Source: VAZQ01 sp050179645
Lineage (GTDB): Bacteria; Pseudomonadota; Alphaproteobacteria; Rhizobiales; Xanthobacteraceae
Direction: 5' to 3'
Length of the DNA: 22,546 nt
NCBI GenBank assembly: GCA_050179645.1
Contig: JBFXEX010000094.1
Location: 1-22,546, forward strand
The translations under genes and the position numbers were made by a program. Shown here one piece after another: positions 1 to 7,797 of this stretch. The notes below the pieces were generated by a model. The model saw only the letters and a list, made by a program, of their open reading frames with translations, did not search any database and was not told the DNA's origin. The first letter of the stretch is position 1; every line of letters starts with the position of its first letter.

Positions 1-197
1 AGCATGCGCCCTGGTCGATCGTCTTTTCGAACGACAAGCGGCGCGCGCGGCTGAACACCATCTCGCATATCCTGTCGACGATACCGTACGAGCGGGCGCC
101 ACGCACGAAGGTCAAGCTGCCGAAGCGAAGCAATAAGGGCAAATACGACGATCAGGCTTCGCTCAAGGACCGCAGGGTCATCGCGGACAGATATTGA
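1..197 (+). CDS. ppk2: Polyphosphate kinase 2 (PPK2) family, C-terminal fragment
   Basis: Partial gene running in from the left edge. The open frame is phase 3 (first full codon at base 3) and ends with TGA at 195-197, giving 64 residues. The segment HAPWSIVFSNDKRRARLN followed by SHILSTIPYE matches the conserved end of PPK2 enzymes, where a Trp and the DKRRAR stretch follow the lid module. PPK2 enzymes are cytosolic and transfer phosphate between polyphosphate and nucleotides. The Walker motifs that would confirm catalysis lie outside the window, so the subclass and preferred direction cannot be judged. The C-terminal tail is Lys/Arg-rich, as is common in the family. There is no obvious link to the genes that follow. 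Confidence 0.8.
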   Translation, partial: HAPWSIVFSNDKRRARLNTISHILSTIPYERAPRTKVKLPKRSNKGKYDDQASLKDRRVIADRY

Positions 198-552
198 TGC
201 GGTTGCCGGCCTAAATTTCTGCGGTTCGCCCGCTGACGCTCAAGCGGCGGCGGACTTGACCGCCGTGGCAGGCGTCTTGCGCCATCAGTATTCGCGAGCG
301 AGTTGCGATAGGACAACGTGTCCGGCTTGATCTGATGGCGGAATCGCCTACCATCGCTCGCGATCGTTGTAGTGAACCTCTTGGCGCGGCGTTGAAGTAA
401 TGGCCGGCCTGCGGCGTTACGACCATGGGTAAGCGAGTTGCAAGAGGTTCGGGCAGGCGGCTTGAACCGTCAATAGGCAGTGAAGAGGGCACTCATGTTA
501 CCTGGCATCTTCGGTCTTTCGAGAACTGAGGGGCGCGCTTCGGAGGGTCGCG
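198..552. other. 355-bp intergenic region without a convincing gene
   Basis: Lies between the PPK2 stop and the Bug protein start. Open frames here (for example 211-492 on the minus strand) are Arg/Ser-rich, have no ribosome binding site and resemble no family I know. It contains a perfect 10-bp inverted repeat, GAACCTCTTG at 374-383 and CAAGAGGTTC at 441-450, with a 57-bp spacer. A Shine-Dalgarno GGAGGG for the next gene is at 542-547. I see no clear sigma-70 promoter. Confidence 0.5.
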
Positions 553-1536
553 ATGTCAATTCCACGCCGTGATGTTCTTGGGCTGCTGACCGGTGCTGCC
601 GCACTTCTGGCCCGTTCAAGCGACGCCAGGGCGCAATCCTATCCGACGCGTCCGATCACAATGGTTGCGCCGTTTCCGGCTGGCGGAGCCGTCGATACGA
701 TCGGCCGGTTGCTGGCTGAGCGGATGCAAGGATCGCTCGGACAAGCGGTGATCGTCGAGAATGTGAGTGGTGCCGCGGGTAGCGTCGGGCCAGGTCGGGT
801 CGCGCGTGCGCCGGCCGACGGATACACGCTGAGTCTCGGAACCTCCGGCACTCACGTCCTGAACGCCGCCACCATGACGTTGCAATACGACGTCTTGAAC
901 GACTTCGAGCCGATCGCTTTGCTGTCAAGCCAACCTCTGATGATCGTCGCAAGGAAGGACATGCCTGCGAACAATCTCGAAGAGTTGACGGCTTGGTTAC
1001 GGTCGAATCAGGACAAGGCGACGCAGGGAACGACAGGATTGGGCAGCACCAATCACCTCGCCGGCGTGCTGTATCAACGGATGACCAAGACTCGCTTTGC
1101 GTTTGTTCCGTATCGCGGTACGAACCTCGCAATGCAGGATCTGGTCGGCGGCCGGATCGATGTGATTTTCGACCTTGCGTCATTGTCCATACCGCTGGTG
1201 CAGGCCGGGACGATCAAGGCCTATGCGGTCCTGGCGAAAGAACGGCTGGCCAGTTTGCCGGACGTGCCGACCGTCGACGAGGCGGGGCTGCCTGGATTTT
1301 ACAGCGCGATTTGGATGGGGCTCTGGGCGCCAAAGGGGACACCGCAGCCTGCCATCACCAAGCTTAACGCTGCCGTCAAAGAGGCCTTGGCAAATCCGGT
1401 CGTGAGCAAGCGTCTGACCGACCTCGGCCACGAGCTTTTCCCGCCCGAGCAACGGAGCCCGGAGGCTCTTGCGGCATTCCAGAAGGGCGAGACGGAAAAG
1501 TGGTGGCCCATCGTCAAGGACGCGGGTATCAAGTGA
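553..1536 (+). CDS. Bug-family tripartite tricarboxylate transporter substrate-binding protein
   Basis: Periplasmic solute-binding protein of the Bug/TctC family (327 aa, normal length), which captures carboxylates or aromatic acids. The N-terminus has a twin-arginine-like export signal: RR at residues 5-6, a hydrophobic stretch, and likely cleavage after SDARA near residue 28. The mature protein starts with YPTRPITMVAPFPAGG, the family hallmark beta strand and ligand loop. Further family signatures are GSVGPGRVARAPADGYTL, PYRGTNLAMQDLVGG and LPDVPTVDEAGLPGF. The start ATG has GGAGGG 5 bp upstream. No TctA or TctB membrane subunits are present, so it is an orphan binding protein, as is common in rhizobia and Burkholderiales. 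The ligand is unknown; neighbouring catabolic genes suggest an aromatic or organic acid. Confidence 0.9.
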   Translation: MSIPRRDVLGLLTGAAALLARSSDARAQSYPTRPITMVAPFPAGGAVDTIGRLLAERMQGSLGQAVIVENVSGAAGSVGPGRVARAPADGYTLSLGTSGTHVLNAATMTLQYDVLNDFEPIALLSSQPLMIVARKDMPANNLEELTAWLRSNQDKATQGTTGLGSTNHLAGVLYQRMTKTRFAFVPYRGTNLAMQDLVGGRIDVIFDLASLSIPLVQAGTIKAYAVLAKERLASLPDVPTVDEAGLPGFYSAIWMGLWAPKGTPQPAITKLNAAVKEALANPVVSKRLTDLGHELFPPEQRSPEALAAFQKGETEKWWPIVKDAGIK

Positions 1537-1715
1537 TTTGGGAGCGCTCCTCCCGGTGCTCACAGTTTGATGACGATCTCGCTACCCGCCGCTTTCGCAC
1601 GGGAGTAGCGCAGGATGATCCGCCGTTGGCGTTCCTTGGTGCTGAGGACACGCTCGCGGTGCTGCGGTACTCGACTTGCCGGCGCGCGCTCTCCAGCACG
1701 TCAACGTTCGGAATT

Positions 1716-2360
1716 CTAAGCGGCTTTGGCGAACTCAGCCTGCACGGATTTCTCGAAGGCGAGCAGCTTCTGCACGCTGGGGCGGCTCCGCATGCGTTCG
1801 AAATGTGCCGAGCAGTTGGCAAATCCCGATAGATCGAGATCGAACTGCGAGCCGCGGCGGAAGCACCAGAAGAAATGTGCGTCCGCGGCGGTGAAGTGGT
1901 CGAAGAAATACTCGCGCCCCGCCAGCAGATCATCAGCGATCTTGTAATTTTCAAACAGGTGCTCCGTGGCCAGCCGGCGCACGCTCGCCTCGGAGTTCGG
2001 CACGTCGCATACGCCCGGGGGAGAGTTCAGCCGCGACAGGTATGGGTGGATGCCCGAAGAGCACCAGGAGAGCATCGAGATCGCCTTCAGTTCCTGCCAC
2101 GGATCGCTCGGAAGCAGTTGCGCGTGCGGAAATGTGCGGGCGATCCATTGCTGGATGGCGACGTTTTCGCTGAGCGGCTGCCCGTCGACGATGAGCAGCG
2201 GCACTTTGTGCTTCGGATTGAGCTTCAAATAGTCGGCCGACCTGTGCTGCCCCTTTCGCATATTGAGCGGGCGCACGTCGAACGTCGCATTCGCTTCCGT
2301 GAGCGTGATGTAGGGTACGAGCGCGCACGTGATGGGCGCATAGTAGAGAACGATTTCCAT
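1716..2360 (-). CDS. Glutathione S-transferase family protein (beta-like)
   Basis: A 214-residue cytosolic GST with the usual two-domain size. The thioredoxin-like N-terminal half (about 1-80) carries YYAPITCALVPYI, with Cys12 where beta-class GSTs have their catalytic Cys. It also has NPKHKVPLLIVDGQPLSENVAI, containing the cis-Pro after Val and the Glu/Ser-Glu-Asn glutathione-binding loop. The helical C-terminal domain follows from about residue 90, with YFFDHFTAADAHFFW matching the N-capping box region. The ATG at 2358-2360 is preferred over longer starts because GGAGGT lies 5 bp upstream, and the extra upstream residues do not look like GST. It is divergent from the OsmC gene; both act in thiol or peroxide chemistry, and a palindrome sits between them. 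The substrate cannot be inferred. Confidence 0.88.
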   Translation of the reverse strand: MEIVLYYAPITCALVPYITLTEANATFDVRPLNMRKGQHRSADYLKLNPKHKVPLLIVDGQPLSENVAIQQWIARTFPHAQLLPSDPWQELKAISMLSWCSSGIHPYLSRLNSPPGVCDVPNSEASVRRLATEHLFENYKIADDLLAGREYFFDHFTAADAHFFWCFRRGSQFDLDLSGFANCSAHFERMRSRPSVQKLLAFEKSVQAEFAKAA

Positions 2361-2478
2361 CGGCACCTCCAAAGGCGTTCGCTCGCGGGCGACGGCCTGG
2401 ATCATCTTAGGGCGAATCCCCTCGGCGGTCATTCCAGGCGAGCATTGTTGTCGAGCAGGCCGTTGCCGACCCGTATTA

Positions 2479-2494
2479 TGGACTGTAAAGTCCA
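2479..2494. promoter_or_regulatory. Candidate operator palindrome TGGACT-N4-AGTCCA
   Basis: A perfect 6-bp inverted repeat with a 4-bp centre (GTAA) lies in the 173-bp divergent gap between the GST and OsmC genes. It is 40 bp before the OsmC start. Its 16-bp size and short centre resemble TetR-type operators. A TATTAT sequence at 2474-2479 abuts it and could be a -10 box, but no matching -35 is visible. No regulator gene is adjacent, so the cognate protein is unknown. Confidence 0.4.
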
Positions 2495-2533
2495 GAAAGC
2501 GATCGACAAGAACAATCTGTACGGAGGCATACC

Positions 2534-3712
2534 ATGGAGCCGCAGGCGATCGATACAATCGACAGGCACGGCGATCCGCTGGCGTTCCGTTTGCGAGCGG
2601 GCCAAGACCGCTCGCCGCTCGGCGATCATGCGGCGGCCGAGGTCAGGGTCGAGGCCCGGCAGATGGCGGGGCACCAGAAGGAAGCGGTGGTGACCGAAGG
2701 CGCGGACGGAAGCGTCTGGCGGCTGACCTCGGACGAGGGAAAGCATTTGCACGGCACTGACCTTGCCCCGTTTCCGCTCGGCTTCTTCAATGCCGGCATG
2801 CAGAGCGACCTGTACGGACGCCTCCGAACCCTCGCCGCGACCCGCGGCATCGAACTCGACCAGGTCGAAATCCGTGTCGCCAATCACTATTGGCTCACCG
2901 GTTCGTTCATCCACGGCACCGGCGAAGGCCATGCCGAAGCGCCGGACATCGATCTGCGCGTCGAGAGTAGCGCCCCGACCGAGACCATCAAGACGCTGGT
3001 CGCTGCCGCCATGGACGCCTCGCCCGCGATTGCATTTCTGCGCAAGCCGCTATCCGGAAACACCTTCGCGCTCTACATCAACGGCCGGCGGCGCAAGGTC
3101 GAGGGCGTGGCAAATTCGGCGAGCGCGGACGCCGGCGACCCCTATCGTACCTACAGCCGGGCGCCGCGCCCGGTTGACGCCGGTGCGCGTCGTGACCTGA
3201 TCGAAAAAACCGGGCAAGTGGAGCAGGGGACGTCCGATCCGGCGCCAGTCTCGGTGACCAACAAGCTGATCCGCAATATCCTCGGCGAGGGAAAGTCGGT
3301 CGACGGTGGACTCTACGAGACCGACACCTGGCTTGGCATGCCCGGCTCCAGCCACTACAAGCTGGTCGCCGACGAGGGCGGCAACGCCACCGCTCCCTGC
3401 GGACTCGCGCTGCTCTCGGCCGGCATCGCGTTCTGCTACATGACGCAGCTCTCGCGATACATCGAGAACATGAAGATGAACATTCGTGGCGTTCGGCTGG
3501 TGCAATTCAACCCGTATTCCGGCGGACCAGCTGCTGCGGCGGGGCCGATCGATACCCATCTTTTCCTCAACGGCGAGGCCGCGGACGAAACTCACTTGCA
3601 ATTGCTGACGATCGCGGCGCGCACCTGCTACCTGCATGCCGCGGCCAGGACGTCGAGCGAACCAAACCTGCGGATCGTCCATAACGGACGCGATCTTGTG
3701 CGAGCCGCCTAG
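2534..3712 (+). CDS. OsmC-like protein with two OsmC domains (N-terminal one lacking cysteines)
   Basis: 392 residues, about twice a single OsmC/Ohr domain. The C-terminal half (about 255-390) has the family layout: Cys289 in the APCGLALLS helix, Cys301 in AFCYMTQLSRYI, and Cys365 in AARTCYLHAA. OsmC and Ohr proteins are cytosolic thiol peroxidases that use a Cys pair. The N-terminal half (about 57-187) repeats the pattern, with PLGFFNAGMQSDLYGRL in the place of the first Cys helix, but has no cysteine. It therefore looks structural or regulatory. The start is set by GGAGG at 2523-2527, 6 bp before the ATG. The palindrome at 2479-2494 may regulate it. The divergent GST suggests a shared role in handling reactive or thiol-bound compounds. 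The physiological substrate is unknown. Confidence 0.82.
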   Translation: MEPQAIDTIDRHGDPLAFRLRAGQDRSPLGDHAAAEVRVEARQMAGHQKEAVVTEGADGSVWRLTSDEGKHLHGTDLAPFPLGFFNAGMQSDLYGRLRTLAATRGIELDQVEIRVANHYWLTGSFIHGTGEGHAEAPDIDLRVESSAPTETIKTLVAAAMDASPAIAFLRKPLSGNTFALYINGRRRKVEGVANSASADAGDPYRTYSRAPRPVDAGARRDLIEKTGQVEQGTSDPAPVSVTNKLIRNILGEGKSVDGGLYETDTWLGMPGSSHYKLVADEGGNATAPCGLALLSAGIAFCYMTQLSRYIENMKMNIRGVRLVQFNPYSGGPAAAAGPIDTHLFLNGEAADETHLQLLTIAARTCYLHAAARTSSEPNLRIVHNGRDLVRAA

Positions 3713-3744
3713 GCTTCAAAGAACGATACGCTACCTGGCCGGGT

Positions 3745-3774
3745 CCGGGCCGGTGGCGGTGCCTGCTGGCCCGG
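3745..3774 (+). terminator. GC-rich hairpin after the OsmC gene
   Basis: CCGGGCC at 3745-3751 pairs perfectly with GGCCCGG at 3768-3774 around a 16-nt loop, 33 bp after the OsmC stop. The U-tract is poor (only TTGACAATTG follows), so this is a weak candidate for a bidirectional terminator. Confidence 0.3.
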
Positions 3775-3795
3775 TTGACAATTGCAGCGCCGGCG

Positions 3796-3921
3796 TCAAT
3801 CGAGGCGGATGCCGACGCTGCGAACGATCTCGCCCCAGCGCTTGTACTCGGCCTGCCACACGTTCCCGCGCCTCTGCACGCGTTCTTCCGCGTCGAACGG
3901 GCCGATTTCAGGATAGCAACG
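3796..3921 (-). pseudogene. C-terminal remnant of a Bug-family substrate-binding protein
   Basis: Minus-strand frame that ends at TGA (3796-3798) and is closed upstream by TAG at 3922-3924, leaving about 41 codons. The translation ends in AEYKRWGEIVRSVGIRLD, which is the typical last helix of Bug/TctC proteins (compare FQKGETEKWWPIVKDAGIK in the intact copy at 553-1536). It is preceded by FDAEERVQRRGNVW. There is no start codon, signal peptide or body of the protein, so it is a truncated corpse. It lies directly downstream of the aldolase stop in the same orientation as the aldolase-Bug pair. This suggests that a binding-protein gene once followed the aldolase and was mostly deleted. Confidence 0.62.
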
Positions 3922-3926
3922 CTAGT

Positions 3927-4622
3927 CTAATCGGGCAACTTGACCTTGCGCTCGTAGAACGACCACAGCAGTGGGAACAGCCGCGGATTGAATGTGCCTT
4001 CGGCGCAGTCGCGCGCTTCGTCGTCGCTCAGCGGGATGGCGCCGCCCATGACCTCAGCCTGAAGCTGAATTTGCGCGTTCTCCTCCAGGAACGTGCACGC
4101 AAAAAACGCCTCTTCTGCGGAGGTGCCAACCACGACGGTGCCGTGGCCGCGCATCTGGCAGCAGCGGTAGCCGCCGAGCGTTTTCGACAGGTCCGAGGCC
4201 TGTGCGTCATTGACCACCAGGCGCGGATTGTCCCAGGTCGGCACGCCGGTACAGAGGAATGAGCCGTGCAGGAACACCGGCTTCAGCGGTTTGCCGGCGA
4301 TTCCGAGCGCGCGGGCGTGAGGCGCGTGCAGATGCACGACGCACATCGCGTCGGGCCGATCGCGATGGATCTGCGTGTGGATTCGCCATTCCAGCGGGAT
4401 CAACCCGCCGGGATGTTCGATGATCGAGCCGTCGATGTTGTAGACGAACATGTGCTCCGGCCCGACCACGGTCTTGTCGGTGGACGCACCTGGGCTGACG
4501 AAGCACCTGTCGGTGCCAGGCACCCGAACCGACACGTGGCCGAACATTCCGATGGTGCCCTGCCAGTTCAGCATGCGGGTCAGGGTGGCTGCTTTTTCGC
4601 GCAGCAAAACTTCCACACTCAT
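3927..4622 (-). CDS. Class II aldolase/adducin family protein
   Basis: 231-residue zinc-dependent class II aldolase-fold enzyme (fuculose-1-phosphate aldolase superfamily), cytosolic. Visible family features are GMFGHVSVRVPG near residues 25-36, Glu78 in PLEWRIH, the metal pair His97 and His99 in VVHLHAPHA, and His160 in QMRGHGTVVVG. These line up with the Glu and three His of L-fuculose-1-phosphate aldolase. Members near catabolic operons act as aldolases, epimerases or decarboxylases on hydroxy-acid intermediates. The start ATG has GGAG 5 bp upstream. It lies 33 bp downstream of a Bug binding-protein gene in the same orientation, so the two are probably co-transcribed. The substrate cannot be assigned from sequence alone. 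Confidence 0.88.
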   Translation of the reverse strand: MSVEVLLREKAATLTRMLNWQGTIGMFGHVSVRVPGTDRCFVSPGASTDKTVVGPEHMFVYNIDGSIIEHPGGLIPLEWRIHTQIHRDRPDAMCVVHLHAPHARALGIAGKPLKPVFLHGSFLCTGVPTWDNPRLVVNDAQASDLSKTLGGYRCCQMRGHGTVVVGTSAEEAFFACTFLEENAQIQLQAEVMGGAIPLSDDEARDCAEGTFNPRLFPLLWSFYERKVKLPD

Positions 4623-4655
4623 AGTTGCTCCAGCTTCTGTGTTGCGCCGATCGCG

Positions 4656-5639
4656 CTATTGAGATTTCGCGAGCCCCGCCTTCTCGATGAGCCGGCCCCA
4701 ACGATCCATTTCCGAGGCCAGGAATTTCTGCAGCTCGGCGGGAGACGATTTTTCGGCCACCGGAATTGTGCCAAGTCGAATCATCAGCGCTCGAACGTCC
4801 GGTGATTGTGCAATTTCGGTGATTTCCTTGTTAAGCCGCGCGACGATCGGCTTGGGGGTCGCGGCGGGCGCGCAGATCAGTGTCCAGCCGACGGCATCGA
4901 ACCCTGGCACGCCGGCTTCCGCGATGGTCGGGATATCCGGCAAGGCCGGCACGCGCATGGTCGAGCTGACGCCCAGTGCGCGGACCTTCCCCGCCGTAAT
5001 TGCGCCGCTGACGCTGCCCGCGTCGGCGAACATGACCGAGATATGTCCGGCGATGACGTCGTTGAGCGCCGGAGGCGCACCGCGATAGGCGACGCCGTTC
5101 ATCTTGGTGCCGGTCATGGTCTGGAACAGCTCGGCCGCGAGGAAGATCGCCGCGCCGGCTCCGCTGTGGCCGAAGTTGAGACCGCCCGGCTTCTGTTTCA
5201 GTAGCGCGATCAATTCCTTGACCGACTTCGCCGGCACGTTGGGATTGACCACTAGAGCGAGCGGCGTCCGGAATACCAGCGCCACCGCCTGCAGGTCCTT
5301 GAGCGTGTCGAACGGCATGTCCTTCACCAACGCCGGGTTGGCGGCGAGTGAACTTGCCGGCGCCAGCAGCGTGCGGCCGTCGGGCGCGGCTCTCGCGACT
5401 GCTGCGGCCGCGATGTTGCCGCCGGCGCCGGCGCGATTCTCGATCACCACCGACTGGCCGAGCCGCTCCTGCAGCTTGGGAGCAACGGCGCGCATCACGA
5501 CGTCGATGCTGCCGCCGGGCGGAAACGACACGATGATCGTTACGGGACCGGATGGATTATCCTCGGCGCGTGCCATGAAGGACGGCGCGCATGCGCCTGC
5601 GAGCATGGGGGCTATGAGCAGACTTCGTCTCGTCAGCAT
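4656..5639 (-). CDS. Bug-family tripartite tricarboxylate transporter substrate-binding protein
   Basis: Second intact orphan Bug/TctC periplasmic binding protein (327 aa). The N-terminus has an RR-containing export signal (residues 4-5, then LLIAPMLAGACAPSF), with likely cleavage after MARA. Family hallmarks are VTIIVSFPPGGSIDVVMR, IENRAGAGGNIAAAAVARA, YRGAPPALNDVIAG and LPDIPTIAEAGVPGF, and it ends in the Trp-containing helix EMDRWGRLIEKAG. The start ATG has AGGAGG about 9 bp upstream. It precedes the aldolase by 33 bp and follows the dienelactone hydrolase by 84 bp on the same strand, so it probably supplies substrate to this catabolic set. No membrane subunits are nearby. Confidence 0.9.
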   Translation of the reverse strand: MLTRRSLLIAPMLAGACAPSFMARAEDNPSGPVTIIVSFPPGGSIDVVMRAVAPKLQERLGQSVVIENRAGAGGNIAAAAVARAAPDGRTLLAPASSLAANPALVKDMPFDTLKDLQAVALVFRTPLALVVNPNVPAKSVKELIALLKQKPGGLNFGHSGAGAAIFLAAELFQTMTGTKMNGVAYRGAPPALNDVIAGHISVMFADAGSVSGAITAGKVRALGVSSTMRVPALPDIPTIAEAGVPGFDAVGWTLICAPAATPKPIVARLNKEITEIAQSPDVRALMIRLGTIPVAEKSSPAELQKFLASEMDRWGRLIEKAGLAKSQ

Positions 5640-5723
5640 GAGCTCTTCCTCCTGTTCTTGGGCAGACCGGCCGCCGGATAAGCGGTCGCGTACGCGATCT
5701 TCGTCGCGTATTCGTTATCTCGA

Positions 5724-6437
5724 TCAGGTCGCGGCTGCGCTTCGCGCCAGGCAGGCGCCGAGAAACGCGACGACCTGCGGCGACGCGATCGCGGCCGCGA
5801 CTCTGTTCTCCTCCGGCTTCTCGCGATGCATGAAGCCGTGCTCGGCTTCCGGATGGAGTTGCACAATTGTGGGCGCTTTGCGTTTGCAGAGCGCCTGCTT
5901 CAGTGTCTCGTAGGTTTCCGGATGGGTGACGTGATCGTTGCCCGGCTGGAGCATGTGCACGGGACACGCGATGTCGGACGCCAGCGCGAGTGCGTCCAGC
6001 TCCTGATTGGGCAGTCGCGGACTTTCGATCGATGGATACGCCGTTGCACACGCTTTGATGCTCTTGTCATTGGCGGCCTTGAGCAGTGCGAAGCGGCCGC
6101 CGATGCAGAAGCCGAGAACGCCGATGGACGCCAGATGCATCTCCGACGTCATCATGTCGGTCCAGTCCTTCAACATGCCGGCGACGCCACGATCCGATAA
6201 CGTCCGTGCGCGCCTGATGCACTCCTGGTAGTCGGTGACCAGGGGCTGTCCGGAATTGATATCCCAAACCGCAGCTGACAGTCCCGCGTTTGCAAGGATA
6301 TCGGCGTAGCCACGAGCGAATTCATTCACCCCGTAGATCGTGGGCAGGATCAAGACGCCACTGCGGGCACCGTCCGCAGGGCGGGCGACATAACCATACA
6401 GGCGAGGGCCGCTGAATTTTTCGGTCGAGATCGCCAT
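5724..6437 (-). CDS. Dienelactone hydrolase family protein
   Basis: 237-residue alpha/beta hydrolase of the dienelactone hydrolase family, cytosolic. The Cys-Asp-His triad is intact: Cys111 in the nucleophile elbow GFCIGG, Asp168 in PGNDHVTH, and His200 in EAEHGFMHR. DILPTIYG-like text near residue 30 (GVLILPTIYGVNEF) carries the oxyanion strand typical of the family. Classical members hydrolyse dienelactones in chlorocatechol degradation, but many paralogues act on other lactones or esters. The start ATG has AGGAAA upstream. It lies 48 bp downstream of the flavin monooxygenase gene on the same strand, which suggests one transcription unit in which an oxygenated, possibly lactone, product is opened. 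The substrate is unknown. Confidence 0.88.
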   Translation of the reverse strand: MAISTEKFSGPRLYGYVARPADGARSGVLILPTIYGVNEFARGYADILANAGLSAAVWDINSGQPLVTDYQECIRRARTLSDRGVAGMLKDWTDMMTSEMHLASIGVLGFCIGGRFALLKAANDKSIKACATAYPSIESPRLPNQELDALALASDIACPVHMLQPGNDHVTHPETYETLKQALCKRKAPTIVQLHPEAEHGFMHREKPEENRVAAAIASPQVVAFLGACLARSAAAT

Positions 6438-6485
6438 TGATGCTGTTTCCTGAGCGGGTTTTTCACTGGAGCGCTGAAGTGCCGT

Positions 6486-7592
6486 TTATTTCGCCGCGAT
6501 GGAATGACCCAGCGCGCTGTTGACGGCCGGCATGACCTTCTCCGCCATCAGTTCCATGGATTTCCTGCCCAGTGCAGGATCGGCCCAGTCCTTGCCGCAA
6601 TAGAGCAGGGTGCCGAAGTCGCCGATGACCTCGTGCATCGCCAGGATGCGGTCGACCACCTCGTTGACGGTGCCGCGAATGACGACGTTGTCGAGCACGT
6701 AATCCAGCGTCACCTGGTCGTCGGGCATGTCCGGGGTGCTCTTGAAAGCCGCGAAGCGTTTGAATTTGCCGAGTTTGCTGAGGAGTTGCCGCATGTAGAA
6801 GCGGTATGGGCTCTTGGGATCGTCGCCGCCGTAGGCTTTGGCCGTCTTGCTATCTTCGCTGACGAAGATCGAACGCGCCACCCGCCAGATGTCACGGTCC
6901 GCCTTCCGCCCGGCTTCGGTCGCGCCCTTGACGTAGCTCGTCCAATGGCTGCCGAGGCAATTGACGTGCAGCAGATTGGATGAAACCGGCCCCCAGCCGC
7001 GCTTGCCGAGTTCGACCACGCCCCTCGAGCCCGGATCGGAGGCGGTGCCGACGATAAACGGATGCGGCTTCTGATAGGGCTTGACGATGTCGCCGATCCC
7101 GACCTCGGGCCAGTTCGTCTTCACCGTGGAGATGTTCCAGAACTTTCCCTTGATATCGTAAGGTGCTTGCCCCGCCCAAATGGCCAATATCTGGTCGATA
7201 GCTTCCACAAACATCGCCTGCCGGTCGGCATCGAGCAGTCCGAGGGCCTCTGCGTCGGAACGAAGAATGCCCGCACCGATGCCGAGGATGAACCGTCCCT
7301 CGAACAGGTTGTCCAGCATCGCGGCGTTGGAGGCGACGATGACGGGGTGGCTGTGCGGCAGATTGGCGACCGCGGTGCCGACCTTCATGTGTCGCGTGGA
7401 ATCTAGCAGCGTCGCGATGAACATCATACTGTTGGGAATGTTCTCAACGGCGTCGGTCAGGTGTTCGCCGCAGTAACCCTCGGTGTAACCGAGCCGATCG
7501 GCAAGGATGAACGCCTCGCGGTCTTCCTTCAACGTCTGCCAATAGACCCGTCCCTGGGGATGAACCGGCATGGTGAAAAAGCCAACGTTCAT
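6486..7592 (-). CDS. LLM-class (luciferase-like) flavin-dependent monooxygenase
   Basis: 368-residue bacterial-luciferase-fold oxidoreductase that uses reduced FMN, supplied by a separate reductase, to oxygenate a small molecule. Recognisable features are the N-terminal strand MNVGFFTMPVHPQGR, YTEGYCGEHLTD, KVGTAVANLPHSHPVIVAS, and the flavin-phosphate region GRFILGIGAGILRSDAEALG. A long insertion and C-terminal helices (TVNEVVDRILAMHEVIGDFG) complete the TIM barrel. The start ATG has GGAG 5 bp upstream. It is the first gene of the minus-strand run that continues with dienelactone hydrolase, Bug protein and aldolase. No flavin reductase gene is visible in the window. The substrate could be an alkane, terpene or cyclic ketone; this cannot be decided here. 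Confidence 0.87.
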   Translation of the reverse strand: MNVGFFTMPVHPQGRVYWQTLKEDREAFILADRLGYTEGYCGEHLTDAVENIPNSMMFIATLLDSTRHMKVGTAVANLPHSHPVIVASNAAMLDNLFEGRFILGIGAGILRSDAEALGLLDADRQAMFVEAIDQILAIWAGQAPYDIKGKFWNISTVKTNWPEVGIGDIVKPYQKPHPFIVGTASDPGSRGVVELGKRGWGPVSSNLLHVNCLGSHWTSYVKGATEAGRKADRDIWRVARSIFVSEDSKTAKAYGGDDPKSPYRFYMRQLLSKLGKFKRFAAFKSTPDMPDDQVTLDYVLDNVVIRGTVNEVVDRILAMHEVIGDFGTLLYCGKDWADPALGRKSMELMAEKVMPAVNSALGHSIAAK

Positions 7593-7797
7593 AGGCGCTC
7601 CGTAATGTGGTCCTCATTTGTTGAAATTTACAGCGGACAAAGTATGTCTAACGGCTGCATAACGCGGCGAGATTTAGTGGTCTGTTTCCCGTAGCATGAT
7701 GAACCGCTCAGGCCTATTGAGCAAGGACGTGAACCAAGGCCGCAAGCGACCACCACGTCAATAGCGACGAAATGTCCGGGTCGGGATCGGGGCGTCA
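7593..7797. other. Intergenic region upstream of the monooxygenase; no gene seen
   Basis: Lies between the monooxygenase start and the acyl-CoA dehydrogenase remnant. It is more AT-rich than its surroundings near 7605-7690 and should contain the minus-strand promoter of the monooxygenase run. I cannot place confident -35 and -10 boxes. No RNA gene or long repeat was recognised. Confidence 0.4.

Noticed and set aside
1560..1700. Minus-strand 46-codon frame ending in GSEIVIKL as a gene remnant
   Set aside because: It has protein-like composition but matches no family I recognise, has no start or ribosome site, and is too short to support.
2378..2404. Minus-strand TGATCC upstream of the GST gene as a fourth SigE promoter
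   Set aside because: At 16 or 17 bp spacing the -10 position reads GCGAA or CGAAC, not CGTT, so it does not match the other three.
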